64,000 bases of DNA from Tepidiforma bonchosmolovskayae (GCF_008838325.1 NZ_CP042829.1:310001-374000), one strand, 5' to 3'; counted from the first letter of the stretch, positions 16,685 to 26,134 are shown. The notes: generated by a model not told the origin, from the letters alone. Numbers and translations: made by a program.

Positions 16685-19600
16685 GTGGCCGCCTACGCGG
16701 AGCTGCATGCGCATTCGTGCTGGTCGCTGCGTGAAGGGGCGAGCACGACGGACGAGCTGATCGACCGGGCGCTCGCCCTCGGGTACGGGGCGCTGGCGCT
16801 GACCGACCACGACAACCTGTACGGGGCGATGGAGTTCGCGCAGGCGGCCCGGGCGCGGGGGCTGAAGGCGATCACCGGGTGCGAAGTCACGGTGCGGAGG
16901 ACCGAACCCGGCGGGGAGGCGCCGGAGACCTCGCACCTGACGGTGCTTGCGGAGCACGCGGAGGGGTACCGGAACCTCTGCCGGCTGCTGAGCCGGGGAT
17001 ACCGGACGTACGGGAAGGACACGCCGCAGGTGGAGGAGGCGTGGCTGTTCGAACAGGGCGCGGGGCTGATCGTGCTCTCCGGCTGCCGGGATTCGGCGCT
17101 GGCGCGGCTGGCGGCGGCCGGGGAGGAGCGGGCGGCGCGGGAGCTGGCCGGCCGCTACCGAGATGTGTTCGGCGACCGGTACCTGGTCGAGCTGCAGGAC
17201 CATGATGTGTACGGCGACCGGCGGAGGAATGCGGTGCTGGCGAGGACGGCGGATGCGTGCGGCATCCCGGTGGTTGCGACGAACAACGCGCACTACCACG
17301 TGCGGACCAGGCACCGGCTGAACGATGTGCTGGTGGCGGTTCGGCACCGGCTGACGCTGGACACTTCGCATACGGTGCGGCGGCCAAATTCAGAGTTCTA
17401 CCTGAAACACCCGGAGGAGCTGGCCCGGCGGTTCGCCTGGCGGCCGGACGCGCTGGCGAACGCGGTTGCGACGGCGGAGCGGTGCACGTTCGACCTGACG
17501 CGCGACCTGCCGTACCGGCTGCCGGACTACCCGGTGCCGGAGGGTGCGACGCTGGACAGCTTCCTGCGCGGGGTGTGCGAGCGGGCGTTCCGGCGGAAGT
17601 ACCCGCCTTCGGACCCGTACGCGGCGGAGGCGCGGGAGCGGCTGGAGCGGGAGCTGGCGCTCATCGAGCGGCACGGGCTGGCGGGCTTCTTCCTCGTGTA
17701 CTGGGACATCCTGCAGCTGGTGAATGAGGTGGCGGCAGAGCTCCACGGGCGCGACCCGCGGCTGGCGCCTGATGAGCGGCCGGTCGGGCGGGGACGGGGG
17801 TCGTCGGTGAGTTCGATCGTGTGCTACCTGATCGGGCTTTCGCACATCGACCCGGTGCGGAACAACCTCTACCTGGAGCGGTTCCTGAACGAGGAGCTGC
17901 ATTCGCTGCCGGACATCGACCTCGACTTTCCGCGGGACATCCGGGATGCGCTGCTGGAGCGGATCTATGACCGGTACGGGCCGGAGCACGCGGCACTGGT
18001 GGCGGCGTTCCCGACCTACCGGTTCCGGAGCGCGGTGCTGGATGTGGGGAAGGCGCTGGGGCTGCCGGAGCCGGTGCTGGCGAAGATCAACCGGCTGGCA
18101 GGGCCGTTCGCGGACGCGCGGGGGCTGGCGGAGCAGCTGCGGAAGGTGCCGGAGCTGCGGCCCCTGGTGGATGCGCCGATCTGGCGGGACCTGGTGGAGC
18201 TGGCGGGGCAGGTTTCGGGGTTCCCGCGGCATATCGGGCAGCATGTGGGGGGTGTGGTGGTCTCGGCGGAGCCGATTTCGTCGGTGGTGCCGGTGGAGCC
18301 GGCGCGGATGGCCGGGAGGTATGTGTGCCAGTGGGACAAGGATTCGGTCGACGATGCGCGGTTCGTGAAGATCGACTTCCTCGCGCTGGGGATGCTCTCG
18401 GCGGTGGGGGAGTGCCTGGACATCATCGAGGAGGAGCGCGGCGTGCGGGTTGACCTGGGGCGGATTCCGCACGACAGCCCGGAGATTTACGCGGCGATCC
18501 GGGAAGGGGACACGATGGGGGTGTTCCAGATCGAGAGCCGGGCGCAGGTGCAGACGCTGCCGCGCACGCAGCCGCGGAACCTCGACGACCTGGCGGTGCA
18601 GGTGGCGATCATCCGGCCGGGGCCGATCATGGCGGGGGCGTTCCGGCCGTACATGGAGTACCGGGAGCGGCTGGCGCGCGGGGAGGCGATTGAGGTGGAT
18701 TACGGACACCCGGAGCTGAAGCCGCTGCTGGAGCACTGCCTGGGCGAGACGCTGGGGCACGTGCTCTACCAGGACCAGGTGCTGCAGATCGCCTGCGCGG
18801 TGGCGGGCTTCACGCCGGGCCAGGCCGACCGGCTGCGGCGGGCGATGAGCCGGAAGCGTTCGTCGGAGGCGATGCGGGCGCTCGCCGAGGAGTTCCTTGC
18901 GGGCGCGGCGCGCATGGGGGTAAGCCGGGAGGCGGCGGAGGTCGCATTCGAGAAGATGGCGGCGTTCGCGGCGTTCGGGTTTCCGAAGAGCCACGCGGTG
19001 GCGTTCGCGCTGCTGGCGTATGAGTCGGCGTGGCTGCGGGTGCACTATCCGGCGGAGTACTACTGTGCGCTCTTCAACGCGCAGCCGATGGGCTTCTACC
19101 CGGTGGAGGTGCTGACGCAGGATGCGGAGCGGCACGGCATCCGGGTGCTGCCGCCGTGTGTGAACCGCTCGCGGGCGGGAGCGTGGCCGGAGGAGGGGAA
19201 CATCCGGCTCGGGCTGCAGCAGGTGAACGGCATCGGCGGGGGATGGCAGGACCGGCGGCAGCACCGGCACCTGCCGGGCTACCGTTCGCTGCCGGAACGG
19301 ATTGTGGAGGAGCGGGAATCGAACGGCCCGTACCGGTCGCTCCGCGAGCTGCTGGTGCGGACGGGGATGACGCGGGAGCAGGCGGAGATGCTGATCCAGG
19401 CGGGCGCGCTGGAGTGTTTCGGGCTGGCGCGGCGGGAGCTGCTCTGGCAGCTGGGTCTGCTGACTGAAGCGCGGATGCCGCAGCCGCCGGCGCGGCCGGC
19501 CGCGGAAGCACGCGCCCGGCAGCTTGCGCTGGCGCTGCCGACGGAACAGGACATGGCGAGCCTGCCGCCGCTGGAGGGCTGGGAAGCGCTGGCGTGGGAT

Positions 19601-20011
19601 TTCGAGCGGCTGGGGCTCAGCCCGGGTCGGCACCCGATGGCGCTGGTGCGGCCACTGCTGCACGAGGGGATGATTACGAGCCGCCACCTCGGCGGGGTAC
19701 GGAACCCGAACCGGCTGCCGCAGGGGATGGTGGTGGAGATTGCGGGGATGGTAGTGACGCGCCAGCGGCCGGTCACGGCGAGCGGGGTGATGTTCATGCT
19801 GCTCGAAGACGAGTTCGGGCTGGCGAACGTCGTGGTGCACCGGGGGCTGCAGGAGCGGCAGGCGGAGCTGGTGCGGATGGAGCCGTTCGTGATCGTCCGC
19901 GGGCGGGTCGACAACGAGCAGAGCGGGTTCCCGAACATTGTGGCTGAGTCGTTTCGGCGGTGTCCGCTGCCGGGGTTCATCGAGCGGCCGCAATCACACG
20001 ATTTCGGCTAA
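16685..20011 (+). CDS. dnaE2: Error-prone DNA polymerase III alpha, DnaE2/ImuC type
   Basis: This 1,108-residue C-family polymerase opens with a PHP domain (ELHAHSCWSLREGAS, HxH ligands). It carries the catalytic aspartates in PDIDLDFP (about residues 409-415), the palm and thumb segments DFLALGMLSAV and RPGPI, the FPKSHAVAFALLAY helix, a helix-hairpin-helix region and an OB-fold with VVEIAGMVVTRQRP and VMFMLLEDEFG. The lack of the longer C-terminus and the sequence style fit DnaE2, the mutagenic polymerase used in SOS-induced lesion bypass, rather than the replicative DnaE. It stands alone: no imuA or imuB lies beside it. The GTG start is preceded by an SOS box and an adjacent -10, so it should be induced by DNA damage. 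Confidence 0.93.
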   Translation: MAAYAELHAHSCWSLREGASTTDELIDRALALGYGALALTDHDNLYGAMEFAQAARARGLKAITGCEVTVRRTEPGGEAPETSHLTVLAEHAEGYRNLCRLLSRGYRTYGKDTPQVEEAWLFEQGAGLIVLSGCRDSALARLAAAGEERAARELAGRYRDVFGDRYLVELQDHDVYGDRRRNAVLARTADACGIPVVATNNAHYHVRTRHRLNDVLVAVRHRLTLDTSHTVRRPNSEFYLKHPEELARRFAWRPDALANAVATAERCTFDLTRDLPYRLPDYPVPEGATLDSFLRGVCERAFRRKYPPSDPYAAEARERLERELALIERHGLAGFFLVYWDILQLVNEVAAELHGRDPRLAPDERPVGRGRGSSVSSIVCYLIGLSHIDPVRNNLYLERFLNEELHSLPDIDLDFPRDIRDALLERIYDRYGPEHAALVAAFPTYRFRSAVLDVGKALGLPEPVLAKINRLAGPFADARGLAEQLRKVPELRPLVDAPIWRDLVELAGQVSGFPRHIGQHVGGVVVSAEPISSVVPVEPARMAGRYVCQWDKDSVDDARFVKIDFLALGMLSAVGECLDIIEEERGVRVDLGRIPHDSPEIYAAIREGDTMGVFQIESRAQVQTLPRTQPRNLDDLAVQVAIIRPGPIMAGAFRPYMEYRERLARGEAIEVDYGHPELKPLLEHCLGETLGHVLYQDQVLQIACAVAGFTPGQADRLRRAMSRKRSSEAMRALAEEFLAGAARMGVSREAAEVAFEKMAAFAAFGFPKSHAVAFALLAYESAWLRVHYPAEYYCALFNAQPMGFYPVEVLTQDAERHGIRVLPPCVNRSRAGAWPEEGNIRLGLQQVNGIGGGWQDRRQHRHLPGYRSLPERIVEERESNGPYRSLRELLVRTGMTREQAEMLIQAGALECFGLARRELLWQLGLLTEARMPQPPARPAAEARARQLALALPTEQDMASLPPLEGWEALAWDFERLGLSPGRHPMALVRPLLHEGMITSRHLGGVRNPNRLPQGMVVEIAGMVVTRQRPVTASGVMFMLLEDEFGLANVVVHRGLQERQAELVRMEPFVIVRGRVDNEQSGFPNIVAESFRRCPLPGFIERPQSHDFG

Positions 20012-20037
20012 GCTACGGCCGGGCGACCGCAGGCGGG

Positions 20038-20448
20038 TCAGGGCGTGAGGACCATCTGGGTCTGGGTGACCAGGGCAAGGAGGCGGCCGTCGGGGTTCCG
20101 GATGGCCGTCTGCCAGGTCTGGGTGCGGCGACCGCGGTGGAGGGGGACGCACTCGGCGGTGATGGTGGTGCCCGCAAGGGCAGGGGCGAAGAAGTTGGTC
20201 TTCGATTCGATGGTGGTTGTGCCGGCATCGGGCGGGAGGTTGAGGACCGTGCCAACGGCGCCGAGGGTATCGGCGAAGGCCATGAGGACGCCCCCGTGGC
20301 AGATGCCCGGGACGGTGCACAGTTCGTCGCGGACGGTCAGCTCGGCGGTCACGCGGTCGGGCTCCGCGGACGTGAGCCGGATGCCGAGAACGCCGGGGAA
20401 GAACGGCTGGATGCGCTGCTGGAGCGCAGCGGACTGGTCGCTGGACAT
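20038..20448 (-). CDS. PaaI-type hotdog thioesterase
   Basis: This 136-residue hotdog-fold protein probably hydrolyses acyl-CoA thioesters in the cytoplasm. The PaaI-like signature is GICHGGVLMAFADTLGAVG, with the catalytic region HGG followed by an acidic residue on the long helix, then the strand block TTTIESKTNFFAPALAGTTI. It is transcribed against dnaE2 with 26 bases between stops, and divergently from ribF. ATG 20448 has a strong AAGGAGG site upstream. Substrate chain length cannot be inferred. Confidence 0.88.
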   Translation of the reverse strand: MSSDQSAALQQRIQPFFPGVLGIRLTSAEPDRVTAELTVRDELCTVPGICHGGVLMAFADTLGAVGTVLNLPPDAGTTTIESKTNFFAPALAGTTITAECVPLHRGRRTQTWQTAIRNPDGRLLALVTQTQMVLTP

Positions 20449-20579
20449 GGACGAGCCTCCTTGTGCTGGACGCGGCAGGTGCGCCAGAAAGGATGCACGA
20501 CGCGGCCGGAACCCGGGAGTGCCGCCCGGCAGCCATGGGGACGGGCCACCGGCTGCCGTTCAGGGGGCAGCAGAGTAGG

Positions 20580-21527
20580 ATGAAGGCGATGGTGCTTCCT
20601 TCGTTCACCCGTGCTCAGCTGGCGGCAGGCGCCCCGGGTCCCGAGACAGCCCTCACGATCGGCGTGCTCGACGGGGTGCACCGCGGGCACCAGTGGCTGC
20701 TCGGCCGGCTGCGCGAGGAGGCCCGCAAGCGGGCGCTTTCGCCGGGCGTGGTGACACTTCATCCGCACCCCGTGACGGTGCTGCGGCCGGAGGTCCCGCC
20801 GAGCTATCTGACCTCGCTCGAGGAGCGGATGGAGCTGATCCGGGCGGCGGGCGCCGACTGGGTCATCCCCCTGACCTTCACGAGCGAAGTCTCGGAGGTG
20901 ACTGCCGAGGAGCTGGCGGCGGCATTCGCGGAGCTGCTGAGGATGCGGCTGATGGTGCTGGGGCCGGATGCAGCGTTCGGGCGGGGTGCGCCGAAGGACA
21001 CGGTCGAGCGGATGCGGCGGCTGGGCGCCGAGCTGGGATTCGAGGTGGTGCAGGTGGAGCCGCTGATGCACGACCACGAACGGTACAGTTCGACGGCCGT
21101 GCGGGCGGCGCTGGCAGCAGGCGACATGGAGCGAGTGACAGCGCTGCTGGGGCGGCCGTACCGGCTTTCGGGGCCGGTTGTGCGCGGATTCGAGCGGGGC
21201 CGGACGATCGGGTTCCCGACGGCGAACATCTCGGTTGCGGCCGACCGTGCGCTGCCGGCGCTGGGGGTGTATGCGACGCGGGCGAGCGTGGCCGGGCACC
21301 GGCTGATCGGCGCGACGAACATCGGGCGACGGCCGACCTTCGACGCCGGGCACGTCTCGATCGAAACGCACCTGCTGGACTTCGAGGGCGACATCTACGG
21401 GGAGCGGATGGACCTCGAAATCGTGGCGCGCATCCGGGGCGAGGTGAAGTTCGCTTCGGTCGATGCCCTCAAGGCGCAGATCGCGGAAGATGTCCGGGAG
21501 GCGCGCCGGCTGCTGGCCGGCGCCTGA
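20580..21527 (+). CDS. ribF: Bifunctional riboflavin kinase/FAD synthetase
   Basis: This 315-residue enzyme phosphorylates riboflavin to FMN and then adenylylates FMN to FAD. The N-terminal nucleotidyltransferase domain has GVLDGVHRGHQ (family GNFDGVHxGH) and the later YSSTAVRAAL segment. The C-terminal kinase domain begins near residue 190 with GRTIGFPTAN, followed by GATNIGRRPTF and ETHLLDF. Length and domain order are typical. ATG 20580 has only a weak GAGTAGG upstream. tyrS starts 30 bases after its stop, so they are likely cotranscribed. Confidence 0.95.
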   Translation: MKAMVLPSFTRAQLAAGAPGPETALTIGVLDGVHRGHQWLLGRLREEARKRALSPGVVTLHPHPVTVLRPEVPPSYLTSLEERMELIRAAGADWVIPLTFTSEVSEVTAEELAAAFAELLRMRLMVLGPDAAFGRGAPKDTVERMRRLGAELGFEVVQVEPLMHDHERYSSTAVRAALAAGDMERVTALLGRPYRLSGPVVRGFERGRTIGFPTANISVAADRALPALGVYATRASVAGHRLIGATNIGRRPTFDAGHVSIETHLLDFEGDIYGERMDLEIVARIRGEVKFASVDALKAQIAEDVREARRLLAGA

Positions 21528-21556
21528 GCACTCTCACGCAGGCTGGACGCGAACGC

Positions 21557-22765
21557 ATGACGAGGACGATGGCCCCGGTCGACGAGCAGCTCGCTGTGCT
21601 GATGAGCGGCGTCGATTACGGCGACCCGCTGCTGAAACAGCAGATGGAGCGGGAGCTGCGGGAGCGGCTCGAGGAAGATCGGCCGCTGCGGGTCTACCTC
21701 GGCGTGGACCCGACGGCCAGTTCGCTGACGCTGGGGCACTGCGTTCCGCTGCGGAAGCTCCGGCAGTTCCAGCAGTTCGGCCACCACTGCATCTTCCTGA
21801 TTGGTGACTACACGGCGCTGGTGGGCGACCCGAGCGACAAGAACAAGCTGCGCCCGATGCTGACGCCGGAGCAGATCAAGGCGAACGAGGCGACCTACTT
21901 CGAGCAGGCCGCGCGGATCCTCGACCCCGCAAAGACGGAGGTCCGGCACAACTCGGAGTGGCTCAGCAAGCTGACGTTCCCCGACATCATCCAGCTGATG
22001 GCGAAGTTCACGGTGGCGGAGATGCTGCGGAGGGAGAACTTCCGGCTGCGATGGGAAGCGGGCGACCCGGTCTACCTGCACGAGTTCCTGTATGCGCTGA
22101 TGCAGGGATACGACGCTTACGCGCTCGCCTGCGATGTCCAGGTGGGCGGGACGGAGCAGCTGTTCAACCTGATGGCCGGGCGGAAGATCCAGGAGGAGGC
22201 GGGCCAGCGCCCGCACGTGCCGATCACGTTGCCGATCCTCGTCGGGCTGGACGGCAAAGAGCGGATGTCGAAGTCGAAGGGGAACCACATTGGCGTGGAC
22301 GACCCGCCGGAGGTCCAGTTCGGCAAGGTGATGTCCATCCCGGACGAGGTGATTGAGCACTACTTCACGCTGGGCACGAACCTGCACCCGTCCGAGGTGC
22401 AGGCGATCATGGCGGCGATGCGGTCGGGCGAGCGGAGTCCGATGGAGACGAAGAAGCTGCTTGCCCGGACGATTGTGACGGAGTTCTGGGGTGAGGAGGC
22501 GGCGAAGCGGGCGCAGGAGCACTTCGAGCGGACGGTGCAACGGAAGGAAGTGCCCGAGGACATCCCGGAGTACCGGGTGCGGGAGGGCGAACTGCTGCTC
22601 GACGTCGTGGTCGCGAGCGGTTCGGCGCCGTCGAAACGGGAGGCTCGGCGGCTGTTCGAGCAGCGGGCGGTGACGATGGACGGGCTGGTCGTTGAGCCGA
22701 CGACGCCGGCGCGGCCGGGGACTGTGGTCCAGGTCGGCAAGCGGCGGTGGGTCCGGCTCGTCTAG
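21557..22765 (+). CDS. tyrS: Tyrosyl-tRNA synthetase
   Basis: This 402-residue class I synthetase charges tRNA-Tyr. The Rossmann core shows GVDPTASSLTLGH (HIGH motif form), GDYTALVGDPSDKNK, QVGGTEQLFNLMAGR and the KMSKS loop as ERMSKSKGN. The C-terminus is an S4 RNA-binding domain (SGSAPSKREARRLFEQRAV). The length and motif forms fit the TyrRS-2 (TyrZ) type. Its stop overlaps the last four bases of the convergent gene at 22762. Confidence 0.96.
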   Translation: MTRTMAPVDEQLAVLMSGVDYGDPLLKQQMERELRERLEEDRPLRVYLGVDPTASSLTLGHCVPLRKLRQFQQFGHHCIFLIGDYTALVGDPSDKNKLRPMLTPEQIKANEATYFEQAARILDPAKTEVRHNSEWLSKLTFPDIIQLMAKFTVAEMLRRENFRLRWEAGDPVYLHEFLYALMQGYDAYALACDVQVGGTEQLFNLMAGRKIQEEAGQRPHVPITLPILVGLDGKERMSKSKGNHIGVDDPPEVQFGKVMSIPDEVIEHYFTLGTNLHPSEVQAIMAAMRSGERSPMETKKLLARTIVTEFWGEEAAKRAQEHFERTVQRKEVPEDIPEYRVREGELLLDVVVASGSAPSKREARRLFEQRAVTMDGLVVEPTTPARPGTVVQVGKRRWVRLV

Positions 22766-23415
22766 GTTGCGGACGGCGGCCTGGATGACCGCCGTCTGAG
22801 CGCGGCCACGACCAGGACGAACCCAAAGGCTACAAGGAGCAGACCGAGGACCATCCCGGCGATGGCGTAGCCCCGCTGGTAGCGGAATTTCGTGCCGAAC
22901 TCGACGGCGGCATCGACCCCAGGCCGGCCGTCGGCGCGGAGTATGACGAACACGTAGTCGCCGTTCTGCGCCGACCAGCTGAGGTCGAGCGGGGCGTCGC
23001 CGGAGGCGCTGGCGGTCCATGCGAGGGCGTCGGCGGGCGGTGCGAGGGCGTCTCCAGCGCCGACCGCGGTGCGGCGGAGCTCGAGCGGGTCGTAGCGGAC
23101 CTGGTCGACGACTTCGTGACGAGCTGCTGCGAGGTACGGGTCGGCGGCGGCAGCGGGCGCGATGCCGAGGAAGAGGCCCCTGCCGTCGCTCACGCGGATG
23201 CGAATGGTGACCGAGTTGTTGCGGATGCCGCTGCTGCGCCCGGCGAGCTCGGCGGTGGAGCCGACGAAGCCGGCCGTGGACGTCGTGAGGCGGGCGGGGC
23301 CGCTCAGGAGGTAGTCGTCCTCGTCAAGGGAGCGGAGGGAAGCGACCCCGGAGGCGCCGCAGGCCGCCCCCGCGATAAGCGCGGCGAAACCGAGCAGGAG
23401 GAGAACGAGTCGCAC
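22762..23415 (-). CDS. Hypothetical membrane protein, last gene of molybdoenzyme operon
   Basis: This 217-residue protein has an N-terminal hydrophobic segment (LVLLLLGFAALIAGAAC) and a C-terminal helix (AGMVLGLLLVAFGFVLVVAAL) with an outward domain of about 150 residues between them. The Cys near residue 19 is not in a good lipobox (GAAC, lacking Leu/Val/Ile at -3). The domain contains strands such as TIRIRVSDGRGLFLGIAP and YVFVILRADGRPGVD, which resemble transmembrane proteins that damp or shape the membrane surface. I do not recognise a family with confidence. It follows the 323-residue membrane protein by 15 bases and closes the seven-gene unit. The start is GTG 23415. Confidence 0.6.
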   Translation of the reverse strand: MRLVLLLLGFAALIAGAACGASGVASLRSLDEDDYLLSGPARLTTSTAGFVGSTAELAGRSSGIRNNSVTIRIRVSDGRGLFLGIAPAAAADPYLAAARHEVVDQVRYDPLELRRTAVGAGDALAPPADALAWTASASGDAPLDLSWSAQNGDYVFVILRADGRPGVDAAVEFGTKFRYQRGYAIAGMVLGLLLVAFGFVLVVAALRRRSSRPPSAT

Positions 23416-23430
23416 AGCCTGGGGACGATG

Positions 23431-24402
23431 CTACGGGGTCGGGGCGCGGGCGGCGAGCTGCGCGGCGGGGGTGAGCGCCCGGGTATCGACTTCCGCGACG
23501 GGCTGTTGGGCTGCCCCCGGTGCCGCCACAAGTGCGGGAGCCAGTGCGCCGACGAGGACAAGGAGCGTCTGATAGGTGTTATGGAGTCCGAGCCCGCCTG
23601 CCGCGACGAGCAAAATGGCAGAGAAGAGCGCCTGGTCTCTGGTGCTGCGCGCCTGGACAGCGGCAATAACGAGCCCGGCGGCCGCGAGGGCATAGAAGGG
23701 GATTGGAAAGCCGGACGAGAGCCCGCCGTTCCAAAGGAGGATGATGCGGCCGCTGGATGCGGGGGCGGCGAGGAGCCCGCCTGCCGCTGCTCCGGCCGCG
23801 ATGCCTGCCGCCAGTGCGCGAGGGCCGGGGCGACGGCGGACGGAAAGCGGGAGGGTGAGGGCGAAGGCGAGGCCGGTAAGTTCGAGCCCATCGAGCAGAG
23901 GGCCGCTCAACCGGAGTGGGAGGGCGGGTTCAGTCTGAACCAGCGCATAGCCGGCTGCGGCGGCGGTTGCCGTTGCAAGGAGCGCGAAGGGCACCGCTGC
24001 GGCGACTCCCCGGCGAACGAGGATGGCCGCGGCGGCGGCGGTGACAGCGAGCGCTGCCGCAACGTCGACGACGGGCAGCAACCCCGGGTCGACGCGAGCT
24101 GCGGCAGCCGCGCCGAGGAAGAGGAGCCCGCATACCCCGGCAACGCGCTGAGGCGCGGTGCCCCGGAAGGCGACGATGGAGCTGGCTACCAGGGCGAGGA
24201 CGCCGAGCACGATGGCCACGAAGAAGGCGTACCGGCCGGCGGCGCTCAGGAGGAGATAGGGAGTTTCGAGCCGTGCGCCCGCAGGCACGTGGATGGCGAT
24301 ACGTGTGCCGGTCCGGAGGACGAGCAGCTCGAACAGCGCGGCGGCGGTGAGCCATGGCAGGAGTGCGAGGATGGCGGCATTCGGTCGGTTTGGGGATTCC
24401 AT
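23431..24402 (-). CDS. Polytopic membrane protein, unknown, in molybdoenzyme operon
   Basis: This 323-residue protein has about nine hydrophobic helices and short loops. Clear segments are AAILALLPWLTAAALFELLVL, YAFFVAIVLGVLALVASSIV and LFSAILLVAAGGLGLHNTYQTLLVLVG (split here around a His-Asn pair). The last 40 residues are polar and low in complexity. Few histidines fall within helices, so it does not look like a di-heme NarI-type quinol oxidase. It begins 3 bases after the gamma-subunit gene and so is probably made with the complex. A role as membrane partner or quinone-side subunit is only a guess. Confidence 0.6.
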   Translation of the reverse strand: MESPNRPNAAILALLPWLTAAALFELLVLRTGTRIAIHVPAGARLETPYLLLSAAGRYAFFVAIVLGVLALVASSIVAFRGTAPQRVAGVCGLLFLGAAAAARVDPGLLPVVDVAAALAVTAAAAAILVRRGVAAAVPFALLATATAAAAGYALVQTEPALPLRLSGPLLDGLELTGLAFALTLPLSVRRRPGPRALAAGIAAGAAAGGLLAAPASSGRIILLWNGGLSSGFPIPFYALAAAGLVIAAVQARSTRDQALFSAILLVAAGGLGLHNTYQTLLVLVGALAPALVAAPGAAQQPVAEVDTRALTPAAQLAARAPTP

Positions 24403-24405
24403 AAC

Positions 24406-25368
24406 CTATCGGCTCCGTTCGGAAGCGCCGTAGAAGGCGAGGCCGATGCCGATGCCGGTGAGCCCGAGGAGCAGGATGGCCGCGAGGGCAATAAAGCGGG
24501 CATCGATGCCGCCCGAAGCTCCCGGAAGCTCGGCAGCGGCGACCTGGAGCGTGATGAACTGGGAAACCGACTTCATGCCGTCGCGTTCGCGGTTGGCGCC
24601 GTCCCAGACAGCTACCGCCATGTCGGTGCGCGTACCCGGGGCGAAATCAGCGTGGTCCTGGCCCTCGCTCTTGAAGTCACGGGCGAAGACCACGGCCCAG
24701 CCATCGGCGGTGCGGACGCCCTTGCCCTCGGCATCCTGGACGGGAGACGCGGTCAGGTAGCCGAAGAGATGCGAGATGAGCGTCTGGACTGGCCGGTCGG
24801 CCGCCACGGGGTTGCCGGCGCCGCGGGCCGTGAGGAACGTGTCATCGGTAAAGGGGTAGCCGTCGACGTGCATGTTCGGGTTGGCGGCCGCCAGGCTGGT
24901 GGCGCCAGCATTGACGTCGGCGCGCCAATACCAGATGTTCACGCCTGCGTCGGGCTGGCCCATGCAGACCGAGGGGACTGTGGCGGCCGCGCGCGACGGG
25001 AATTCGAGGGCGACGGCGTCGGTGAAGTCCTGAACCCGAAGGGCGCTGGCATTCTCGGTGGGGTCGGACCACTCGGCCCGGACATAGAGCCTGCCTTCGT
25101 GATGCAGCGCCTTGAGGCGGACGGTGCCCACCGACCCGCCCCCGGCTGCGTAGCTGCCGCGCTGGGCGGAGAGCGGAATCTCGACGGCGCGCACGGCGTC
25201 CCACGCATCAGCCTGGGGGTCGAGGCCGGGGTTCGACGGCGACTCGTAGGCGACAAGGAGAACGGTCTGGGAGGCAGCCGGGTTGACGCCGGTGAACTGG
25301 AGTGCGCCGGCGATGAGCAGGACGGCTGCCGCGACCAGGAGTTTCCTGCTGCGGAGGATGCGGTTCAT
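24406..25368 (-). CDS. Heme-b gamma subunit of DMSO-reductase type II enzyme (NxrC/EbdC-like), anchored
   Basis: This 320-residue exported subunit should carry one heme b that passes electrons between the Fe-S beta subunit and a cytochrome or quinone. It has an N-terminal signal/anchor helix (residues about 8-24), the EB_dh-type beta-sandwich, and a C-terminal helix (about 291-312). The expected axial ligands are visible: Met136 in PSVCMGQPDAG and Lys266 in RDGMKSVSQ, the pair known for EbdC and DdhC. The C-terminal anchor is not present in soluble EbdC or DdhC and suggests the complex is tied to the outer face of the membrane. The ATG overlaps the chaperone stop (ATGA). Confidence 0.85.
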   Translation of the reverse strand: MNRILRSRKLLVAAAVLLIAGALQFTGVNPAASQTVLLVAYESPSNPGLDPQADAWDAVRAVEIPLSAQRGSYAAGGGSVGTVRLKALHHEGRLYVRAEWSDPTENASALRVQDFTDAVALEFPSRAAATVPSVCMGQPDAGVNIWYWRADVNAGATSLAAANPNMHVDGYPFTDDTFLTARGAGNPVAADRPVQTLISHLFGYLTASPVQDAEGKGVRTADGWAVVFARDFKSEGQDHADFAPGTRTDMAVAVWDGANRERDGMKSVSQFITLQVAAAELPGASGGIDARFIALAAILLLGLTGIGIGLAFYGASERSR

Positions 25369-26120
25369 GGCGCGACCTCTCCTGTGACGAGCTGGTCAAG
25401 GGAGACAAAGCTGGACACTCCCAGCTCAGGCCCGTGGCTGCGGGGGGTCTCCCACGCGGCGGGGTCGAAGCCGGGCGCCGGCTCGATGGCGTCGATACCG
25501 AGGCGGGCGGCCTCGTCGTCGACGACCTCCTGCAGGAGCCGCGCAGCGGGGCCGAAGAATGTGCCGGCAGCTCGCTGCTGGAGGCGCCCGGCGAGCAACG
25601 GAACCCAGCGACCCAGGTGGTCCCTGAGCAGGATGCGGAGGCCTTTCTGGACCTGGGCGACACGGGGAGCACCTCCGTGGATGACCGCGAACGCCTCCTT
25701 GCGGAGCATGAAGGCGAGGAATTCGAGTTCTACCGGGAGGTCGTCGGGGCGGCCCGATGACGGTGCAGGAACGACGCCAAATGCGCGATAAAGGCCGGCA
25801 AGATCGGCCATCCGGTGGGACTGGCGGTGGGCCTCGGCGGCGAAGTAGGCCGTCTCGAATGCGGGGCAATCGACGGAGGTGCCGACCGAGAAGAGCTGGA
25901 CGCGGTGGGAATCCCAGGTGGGAACATCGAGCTGGGCAAGAAGCGCCGCGAGCTGGAGGAGTTCGAGCTGGGCACCCGGCGCTTCCGCGGCTACCGCCGA
26001 GAGTTCACGGGCGAGGGCGAGGGCGCCTTCACTGGCGGGGCCGAATAGAATGGCGAGGAGCTCGGCGCGGACAGCGCGGCGTTCCAGGTCTTCGGCGTGC
26101 GCTGGTGCAAGTGCCGGCAT
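25365..26120 (-). CDS. TorD/NarJ-family molybdoenzyme maturation chaperone
   Basis: This 251-residue all-helical cytoplasmic chaperone of the TorD/DmsD/NarJ group binds the Tat signal and holds the alpha subunit until the Mo-bisPGD cofactor is inserted. The family pattern is visible: FETAYFAAEAHRQSHRMADL, then YRAFGV and PDDLPVELEFLAFML. ATG 26120 is preferred over TTG 26138 because the shorter form still has the complete first helix. It lies between the beta and gamma genes, as in ethylbenzene dehydrogenase and selenate reductase operons, and overlaps gamma by four bases. Confidence 0.88.
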   Translation of the reverse strand: MPALAPAHAEDLERRAVRAELLAILFGPASEGALALARELSAVAAEAPGAQLELLQLAALLAQLDVPTWDSHRVQLFSVGTSVDCPAFETAYFAAEAHRQSHRMADLAGLYRAFGVVPAPSSGRPDDLPVELEFLAFMLRKEAFAVIHGGAPRVAQVQKGLRILLRDHLGRWVPLLAGRLQQRAAGTFFGPAARLLQEVVDDEAARLGIDAIEPAPGFDPAAWETPRSHGPELGVSSFVSLDQLVTGEVAP

Positions 26121-26134
26121 GGCGAACCCCCGGT

